Source: Przewalskia tangutica (lineage: Eukaryota; Streptophyta; Magnoliopsida; Solanales; Solanaceae). From it: a stretch of 64,000 nt of DNA. Below, piece by piece: positions 57,350-64,000 of the stretch. Each line of letters opens with the position of its first letter. Positions within the stretch are counted from its first letter, which is position 1. Below the pieces are notes generated by a model. That model saw nothing but the letters and a program-made list of their open reading frames with translations. It was not told where the DNA came from and searched no databases. The position numbers and the translations under genes were made by a program. The DNA is taken from the NCBI GenBank assembly GCA_029844215.1, contig CM056728.1, positions 89,341,676-89,405,675 of the forward strand. The letters run 5' to 3'.

Positions 57350-57690
57350 TCATGGCCTCCCGAGCAACACATGACAAGATTGCATTGGCACTACATCACA
57401 TAGGACTTCATCTTGGTACTTGCCAATGCTAAACTTCACTACAACCCGCTTGGTGACCCTCGCTTCTCCACAATCATTGAACCATTGAAGCTTGTATGGG
57501 CTAGGATGTTTCCTTGTGGGAAACTTCATATGGTTAACCAATGTTGTGCTCACCACATTTGTGCAACTACCGCCATCAATGATCAAGGAGCATACCTTAT
57601 TCATAATTTTGCATCGAATAGGGAATAGGTTTTCCTGTTGGTCAAGTTCTTCCCTATTCATTGCACCCATGATCCTTCGCAACACACACG
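57350..57690 (-). pseudogene. Aspartic protease of element G
   Basis: Frame MLRRIMGAMNREELDQQENLFPIRCKI... contains CSLIIDGGSCTNVVSTTLV with the active-site DGGSC at 57563-57577, the chromovirus form of the retropepsin triad (DGGS in place of DTGA). The flap/second hydrophobic region is the ...LCDVVPMQSCHVLLGRP end, which is the expected domain finish. Confidence 0.87.
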
Positions 57691-59290
57691 CTAAATTAAT
57701 AATCTCCTCTAGGTGTCGCTCATCATCCTCATCTTCAAATCCTCCCTCATGCTCACCTTTAGGTTCACCATCACCACCCTCCTCACTAATTCCTCTTCTT
57801 CATCGGTACGATAACCATTAAGCATGGCCACAATTGATCTCCTATTAGGGCATTCACTAGCAATGTGGCCTCTACTTTGGCATTTAAAACATTGAACGGT
57901 AGAAGGACGAGGAAAGTTTGTTTTAGCATTGTTACCTCCTCTAGCCTTGTCGTCGCCCTTAGGTTTGTAGTCGAACTTGGCTTGAAGAGTTGAAGTAATG
58001 GTCTTGGGCTTCTCCCACTTATCTTTGCTCCATTATGAGGATGATATATTCTTGGCCTTGTAAGATTTCTCCATTTTCAAGTCCATTTCAACCTTAGTTG
58101 TGTCATGAAATGTCTCTTCAAGAGTGGTATAGGATTGAAGCCTCATAGGTTTGGAGATTTCATTATTCAAATTGGCCACAAATCGGATCACCGTGTAGTT
58201 CAAGTGTTCTTCAATTTTGGACTTCAACCTCAAGTTCTCAAACTCATCGAAGAACTCTTCTACACTCTTACTACCTTGTCTCAATATGTACACCCTCTTA
58301 AGAATGCCTTGATAATAATCGGGTGTCACATACCTTATTTCCATGAGCTCAATCAACTCTTGCCAAGTTGGAATATCAAATAGGTACCGTTGAGCGCGTT
58401 CACGCCTCTTGGATTCCCACCAAGTGGATACATATCCTTCAAATTGAGTGAGGGCATATTTCGCCTTCAAAGTACCCGATATGTTGTTGGTGAGGAATAT
58501 CCACTCGCTTTGTAACCTCCATTACAAGAATTCTTCCGGATCACTACCTCCCTTGAACTTGGGAAGTTCCACTTTAATAGTATTCAAATTGCGATCTTGA
58601 ACTCCCCTATCTTCATAGCCCTGCCATATTGCCCGGTCATCATGACCTTGCCATATACCCCTCTCTTCTTGAACATAAGGCCTATCCATACCTCCTCGTC
58701 TCCCTCGTCCTTTATGGGCATCATTTCCATGCCTCCCTTCGTATCTAGGATCCTCCCACCATCTATCTCGATCAACCTCCTCAATGCCTTCGTCAAATAG
58801 GGGGTTTTGAAAATGAATTTATGGCTCCGGGTGAAAATCTTGTGGTGGCGCATGCATTGATATGGGGGGAGCATTTTGTGGCGTGACTCTCGGGGTCATT
58901 TTGGGTATTGGTTCCTCTTGGGTTGGCCGATATAGATATGGATGTGTTTTGAGGGTTGGTTCGTCTCATAAGACCTTGGGTGGTGATGTTTGGGATAGTA
59001 TGTGGGAAGATATATGGAGAAGGTTTGGAGTGAGTTTGGGGATGAAACAACTCTTGTACTTGGCCGGGGGTAAGAGTAGGTGACGTGTTAGGACCCTTAC
59101 TTGACTCGACGTCAACATTCGACTGGGGAGTACCCACTCCACTAGCATTTTCAACATTCACCAACCTATTCTCTACACTACTCATTCGTTTCGTCATCTC
59201 GCCTATCGTCGTACTCATCCTATTCAATTCCTGAAGTATATGGGACAACGGATCTTCTCCATCATGAGAATGACTTCCGGAATTCGTCAT
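57691..59290 (-). pseudogene. gag of element G, multiply frameshifted, with CCHC zinc knuckle
   Basis: Probable start at 59290 (MTNSGSHSHDGEDPLSHIL), followed by a Ser/Thr/Asn-rich region. The gag core is in frame 58033-58470: KAKYALTQFEGYVSTWWES..., TWQELIELMEIRYVTPDYYQG..., GSKSVEEFFDEFENLRLK, typical of retrotransposon gag. The knuckle at 57850-57891 reads CFKCQSRGHIASEC (C-x2-C-x4-H-x4-C, all ligands present). Breaks between 58470 and 58793 and near 58030 stop any full-length product. Confidence 0.85.
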
Positions 59291-60483
59291 TGTACCTACA
59301 AAACTCAACAAACAAGTTAGAGCAAGAGTTCCTCACGTCACTCGTGTTTTCGCTCAAGTCTCACTTCACTCTAGTGTTCTTCCAATGTTGGTGAAGAACC
59401 TCTAATCCAATCAATCTCACACGTATGCTAAGCCTTGTGGAAGAATAGATTCTTGTTAGATAGAAAGACGTACGACTCAAAACTAATGGACGGAGCCAAT
59501 GAAGTTTTCAACGAAAATAAAGAAAAAGCACAAAAGAAATTGACACGAAATGAAAGTTCGGACTCAAGAACTAGTTAACAATCAATTAAGAACAATTACT
59601 AATTGTTAATTAGCTTAGAAAATTAAAGAATGGGAAGGAAACGAAATTTTTTGAATTTCAACACTTAGAAAAAAATTGGAAAATTGGGAAGAAAGTGATG
59701 AAATTCAAGAATTAATTAGAAACAAGTATGTTTAATCACTTGTTTTTAATTAATTGTAAGTATTAAAATATTAAGAATAGGATAAGAAATCAAACCTGAA
59801 GGAATTTGAATGAGTTTTGGCAATTTTGAGCCTTTTTTGTGCTATAGCACTCTTAAGGCACTTGAAAAAAAACTAACTGTTAAAATGACAACTCTCTGAA
59901 GTTGTAATACACTTACTGCAGGTGAGAGTGGGGGAGTTGACCTGCGTGTCGGCTGACGTGGCTGTGACGTGGATTTTCCTTCTTTTTAAAAAAAAACAGA
60001 TTTTCGAATTGATTCCTTTTTCTTTCTTTTTTTTCACTTTGGACCCACGAACACTCTTCAACCTTTGACTTGAAGACTTTTGGATCAAATTCACCTATTT
60101 TGAGTCTTCTTCTCTATGAAGATTTGAAGTTCTTCAAGAACACCAAATTTTCAAACACCTTCAAATCAATTCCAAATTGCACCAAATTTTGAATTCAAGC
60201 TCCTATTGGTTGGTAGAACAAAACCCAACAACTTTTGAAGTAAAAATCACATTCTTCCACCAAAACTCATCTTCAAATTTCAAACCTTCAAAGTCCTTCA
60301 ATGGTAGAATCTTCAATGCACCTCCAAATTGAACGAAATTTAAAATTTCAACTAACACTAGGGAACAAGAATCTAGTGTCAAAACAACAAAACTAACACA
60401 ATTTGTTTTTTTTTTAAATTTCAGATTTGCTTTATTTTTTAAAACTAAGGCTGAAGAATTGATGGAACAATTCTTCCTACCAA
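59291..60483 (-). other. Leader of element G between PBS and gag
   Basis: About 1.2 kb, AT-rich and non-coding. It holds the packaging/leader region of the minus-strand element. No ORF with recognisable content (59873-60094 and 60494-60688 are chance frames). Confidence 0.55.
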
Positions 60484-60496
60484 GCTCTTGATATCA
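60484..60496 (-). promoter_or_regulatory. Primer-binding site of element G
   Basis: On the minus strand TGATATCAAGAGC, two bases after the LTR end TATCA. One base from TGGTATCAAGAGC, so tRNA-iMet is likely. Confidence 0.75.
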
Positions 60497-60498
60497 AA

Positions 60499-61124
60499 TG
60501 ATAGAATCATAATTGGAAACCCTAAGAAATTCAAAACACAAGAATAAGGATAGAATTGAAATTAAAATTGCAAGGAAAGAAAGATAAAAGTCACAATAAT
60601 TGAAATCAAAGGCAACCAAGGGTATATTAAACCCAAGACCTCCTTTAATAAATTCAACTAAAGCACCTACACTATAGATAATTTCCACAAGTGAACATGT
60701 TCATGTGAGAAATTATGGAAGTGTTCTCCAACAATAAGGAAATTACACCATAACTAAGCTTACCACTAATTATATGCCTAAGTAGAATTCTAATGAAAAT
60801 ATTAATTTGTTATCCAAAAACCAAATATCAAATGAAACTAAGGCAACTATTTAAGTTATGTCTATTACAACAAAGGCCCAAAAGTGGAATTTGCACAAAT
60901 AACCCAAATTGGTTCTTCTTTAGCCACTTTGTGAAGTGACTCCTTCTCTTGTATCTTCTTCTTCTTGAATATCCTCCCAAGCTATCATCCAAACATCCTA
61001 CACTCATGAGATATTCTCTTCAAGCTCTTCCAACGCTCCTCTCTTCATGAACATGGATTATAATTCTTGGAGCTCCCTTGCTTGTCCACGAGTGAATGGT
61101 CTTGAGCTCACTCGGGTCATATCA
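60499..61124 (-). repeat. 5' (right) LTR of element G
   Basis: 626 bp, intact ends (TGATAGAATC... and ...GGGTCATATCA in + orientation). Matches the left LTR along its whole length with scattered substitutions and small indels, so the insertion is older than element 2. Confidence 0.9.
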
Positions 61125-63377
61125 ATGTGTGAGGACTATTGAGTCTATGAGACCATAAATATGATCATGTGCTTGTGTGGATATGATGTGTCCCTTATGA
61201 GTCACCAATTTAATACCTCATTTACGGTGTGTTTGCTAGTTTTCAAAGAGTTGACCAACTAAGTTAAGAAGTGAATTATGTGATAAAGATCCTACCATCA
61301 CTATTTTCCCTTAGTTGTTTACATGCATTTGAGTTATTATCTACACTGGACACATCTATTTTGTTGATTTGAACTCCGATAAATGCTTGTGTGATAATAT
61401 CTATCAAATACATGTATATGTTCATTTCTATATAACTACACATGTTAATGGTAAAGTATCTTTGAGTAACTTTCGTCACTATCCTATTCAGAGCGATCAA
61501 TGAGATTTACTGGATACACGTTTTTCATACTCATGCTACACTTGTGTATATTTTGTGCAGGTTCGATTCCAATACCAACACAGAACGTGACAGTAACACC
61601 TCATACTTCCAGACTAAGAATTGACTCATTGAACCAAATTACTAGAAATAATCTAAGTGTCGGACACAAGTTATACGTCGCGATACGAGCCTCATCGCTC
61701 TCAATTTTGGTGCGTTGGAGGTCACGCCACGACCAAGAAGGTATACTTGGAGAAAAATTGTGAAAATTGGCTAAGTATGGGAGCAGGGGCAGGCTAGCGG
61801 TACGTGACCCTTGGTCGTGATGTGAGGCTCAACGCGACCAAGGAGCACGCAATGAAGCTAGCGGCGCGAGCTAGAGAAACTTTTATCTTAGCCTATAAAT
61901 ACGACACATGATTTTATCAGAATTAGTTAATTCTAACTTTGTTCTAAAGTCCTAAACATCAGTTTTATTCTCTCCTCATACTTCCACGTCAAAGTAAGAT
62001 CATTCTAATGATTTTCAAGAAATTCTGACATCAACTCAAGGTTAATTAATATGAATCATCATCCAAAAGATAGGATTTCCTAGGTAAGTACTTCCCAAGA
62101 TCCCAAAGCAAGGGTTTTGGTGATCTTCGTTAGAGAATCAGTTTAGCTCGTTAGATTGGAGAGATTAAAGGCATTTAAGGCTAACTCTTTACGTATTGGA
62201 ACATCGTTGTTATTTCCTGTGCCACGTTCTTCCATGATTACCATAAAATTCTCATCAAAAGTAGGGTTATTCCCTAGTTCATGAAAAGTCTTAATGCTCA
62301 TATACCTTACTTGATGTAGCTTTGTGTTTTCGTTCATATATATCATTTCGCACGTCATGAACTCATTACATAATCTATATATACTTGTGCTTTGATTTTC
62401 ATGAGTTTCAATCATGAAACACGAAATGCATATAAGATAATATTGCTCTAATTCCTTGAATTCTTATGATTCCATGTCTCTTGCAATTATATTATGAAAT
62501 ACATGATGAACTCAATTGTTCTTTCATGATGATCCCCTAATGATCCCACGCTCTACGAACCCATATTTTGATTCGTTAGTGAACTATAATATGATGACCT
62601 TATGATTCACATATTCATGACATGAATTATGAAATGATGAACACTTAGGCCTGAAGACACATATGATATACTTATATTTGGGCCCGGATCCATATGATAT
62701 ATAATTACATTTAGGCATGAGGCCACATGTATGAACCGTTTTAAATAAGTGGCTTCCCTGTGCTAAAAAAAAAGCACCTCATGATTATGATATTCATGTT
62801 AGTCAGGTTTACGTTTCAGTTACTTTGTCATGCTATGTTGTACGTTATGATTTGGGCTACCCATTTCTCGTAGCACCCTGTTTACTTTCTTTCATTCAAT
62901 TGGTTTTACATACGAGTATTATTCCACAATGCTTACACTCATTTCGTTGGAGTGCTGTATTTCACGATGTATGTACAAAGACTCAATACGATCGAACTTC
63001 CCGCTAAGATCCATTAAGTACCAGCTTTGGTCATCCCCATTATCACTTGGGATGTTATCGTTATTTCAGTATATTCGTCGTTTAAGAAATGCCTGGGGCC
63101 TTGTCCCCGTAAACATTTAGATCTCATGTTCATATCAGAGGCTTCATAGACTATCATGTCATGTCAGATTATCATATGTTGTCTTTTGCAATTGCGGCTA
63201 TACACTTATGTTTGAAAACTATTTTAGTATTTCAATTATGGGACTATCAAATTTTCAGCTCTTTGATGATGCATAAATTATATTCCTTTATGATATGTCA
63301 AGTCATGTATGTGGTTTTCTCGGTCAAATTCAGGCATTGGGTGTGGGTTCGCCCAGGCCCAGGTTTGGGGCGTGACA
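61125..63377 (+). mobile_element. LTR-like sequence of another chromovirus-type family (probable)
   Basis: TATA box TATAAATA at 61894-61901, after a stretch with an inverted motif (TTGGTCGTGAT ... GCGACCAAGG). The sequence ends GGTTTGGGGCGTGACA at 63377, like the U5 ends of other LTRs here. No TSD or matching second LTR was found, and the start is not defined; it may begin at or before 61125. It contains no coding sequence that I recognise (ORF 61500-61763 has no known domain). Confidence 0.45.
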
Positions 63378-63656
63378 GTGATTGAGTTCCAAATTAGATG
63401 GTCCAGCTTTGTGGTGAGCACTGTCCTTCTACCGTAGTGGTCACGGCGTCCTCTTTCTTTTATGTCATTTTATTTTTATTTGTTGAAATCTGTATTAATT
63501 GAGACACTTGTACTCTCCATTCTACTTTGCTCATCACGGTCGACCTTAGGGGTAGGAGACATAGGCGGTCGCCTAGGGTAACACATCGCAGGGGGCAATA
63601 AAACGCAACGAGGTATTGTATATATAGTATATTTTATTTTACAAATTATATTACAA
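63378..63656. other. Unassigned sequence
   Basis: Non-coding. Around 63545-63600 a GC-rich stretch (GGCGGTCGCCTAGGG) looks like part of a dispersed repeat, but I cannot name it. Confidence 0.3.
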
Positions 63657-63735
63657 ATGAGTCAGTAGCTCAGTTGGTAAGAGTTATGTTCTTATTAATG
63701 TGTACATTGGAGGTTCGAAACGTACTTGAGACAAT
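63657..63735 (+). repeat. tRNA-derived SINE-like fragment
   Basis: An A-box-like TAGCTCAGTTGGTAAGAG at 63666-63683 and a B-box GGTTCGAAAC at 63712-63721 are 46 bases apart, as in tRNA genes. The anticodon arm (ATGTTCTTATTAATGTG) and acceptor ends do not pair, so it is not a functional tRNA. An AT-rich tail follows. Family unknown; it may be a SINE head or a decayed tRNA pseudogene. Confidence 0.6.
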
Positions 63736-64000
63736 TTACTAAAATAATTTTTATTCTTCTTTTAATAAGACAAAACCTAATTTTCCCCCTAACAAAACAG
63801 AAAGGGCGCAGCTGTCAATTTCTTCTTCTCCATATTCAACACTTCTCCAAAGTCTAAAACTTTCTATAAACTATTCTCTTATTCTCTAGCAAAGACTATT
63901 CTCCAACAAATTTCTTCTCTTCTCCAAATTCAACAAACCCAAATATCTTCTCAATCTCTTTAATCTAATTGGATATTCCAAAAAACGCATAGCAAGATCT
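63736..64000. other. Pyrimidine-rich right edge, unassigned
   Basis: CTTCTTCTCC-rich stretch resembling a plant 5' UTR or leader in composition only. No start codon context or ORF supports a gene within the window. Confidence 0.3.

Larger units (their letters stand above)
35696..61124 (-). mobile_element. Element G: CRM/Reina-like Ty3/gypsy chromovirus (minus), with nested solo LTRs F and E
   Basis: LTRs at 35696-36325 (3' LTR) and 60499-61124 (5' LTR), about 630 and 626 bp, with LTR ends TGATA...TATCA in the intact copy. Coding order on the minus strand is gag (58030-59290), protease (57350-57690), RT, RNase H and integrase (to about 50950), then a polypurine tract next to the left LTR. Net length without F (with element 2) and E is about 8 kb, normal for an autonomous chromovirus. 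Frameshifts show it is dead. The RT wording (SPCAVPVIVVPKKDGTWRMC; FGLYEWLVMPFGLTNAPSTF) is of the CRM/Reina type. No TSD found: left flank CCTAG, right flank ATGTG. Confidence 0.88.

Noticed and set aside
61500..61763. 87-aa ORF with a hydrophobic N-terminus resembling a signal peptide
   Set aside because: Lies in LTR-like sequence upstream of a TATA box, with no homology I recognise; probably chance.
61813..61835. GTGAT near 61817 as a TSD partner for GTGAT at 63378
   Set aside because: It would place the LTR start only about 70 bp before its TATA box and not at a clean TG; likely coincidence.
63657..63735. Functional tRNA gene
   Set aside because: The anticodon and acceptor stems do not pair; only the A and B boxes fit.
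1..64000. Endogenous pararetrovirus or other viral insertion
   Set aside because: All polymerase remnants sit in gag-protease-RT-RNase H-integrase order with LTRs and primer sites; no movement or coat protein signature was seen.

Overview
The window is nuclear plant DNA made almost entirely of nested LTR retrotransposons. I see no intact cellular protein gene, no rRNA gene and no confident tRNA gene. The element types (Ty3/gypsy chromoviruses with initiator-Met tRNA primer sites, a Tat/Ogre-like 3' end, a Ty1/copia fragment) point to a eudicot. The LTR styles make me favour Solanaceae, but that is inference from memory. The nesting depth, solo LTRs and a CRM-like element suggest pericentromeric or other heterochromatin.

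Layout, left to right. (1) 1-4947: the 5' part of a minus-strand Tekay/Del-like gypsy element (RT, protease, gag, primer site, 2.4-kb LTR 'A'). (2) 4948-33212: a Tat/Ogre-like 3' end carrying a four-level nest. Element D (5556-27968, TSD GTCTC) lies in the Tat 3' UTR. A minus-strand solo LTR C (11393-27470) lies in D's 3' LTR. Solo LTR B (11485-14624, TSD ATAAT) and element 1 (14687-24012, TSD TATAA) both lie in C. After D the Tat 3' UTR continues, with a 100-bp and a 56-bp tandem array, then a polypurine tract and the 3' LTR. (3) 33213-35280: a broken copia fragment (LTR end, primer site, gag, protease remnant, integrase start). (4) 35696-61124: a minus-strand CRM/Reina-like gypsy element G with 0.63-kb LTRs. 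It is split by solo LTR F (36909-50944, TSD TGATT), which itself holds element 2 (39695-50699, TSD GTTGT), and by minus-strand solo LTR E (51848-55291, TSD CATAC). (5) 61125-64000: an LTR-like tail ending at 63377, a tRNA-derived SINE-like fragment near 63657, and unrecognised sequence.

Elements 1 and 2, LTRs A, B, C, E and F, and the left-edge element belong to one family with very large LTRs (2.4-4.04 kb). The two copies with both LTRs have internal regions of only 2.1-2.9 kb. These keep gag and the end of integrase but lack protease, RT and RNase H, so they look non-autonomous; the left-edge copy, which has RT, shows what an autonomous relative would look like. Each LTR carries its own minisatellite about 0.6-1.6 kb from its U5 end, and a G-box palindrome upstream of its TATA box.

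The two LTRs of one element differ mostly in small clusters where one copy reads CTG/CAG and the other TCG/CGA. I read this as probable base-calling or assembly error at methylated CHG sites, so some 'broken' frames here may not be real mutations. All boundaries were read by eye from terminal TG/CA, TSDs and alignment between copies; no alignment software was run.
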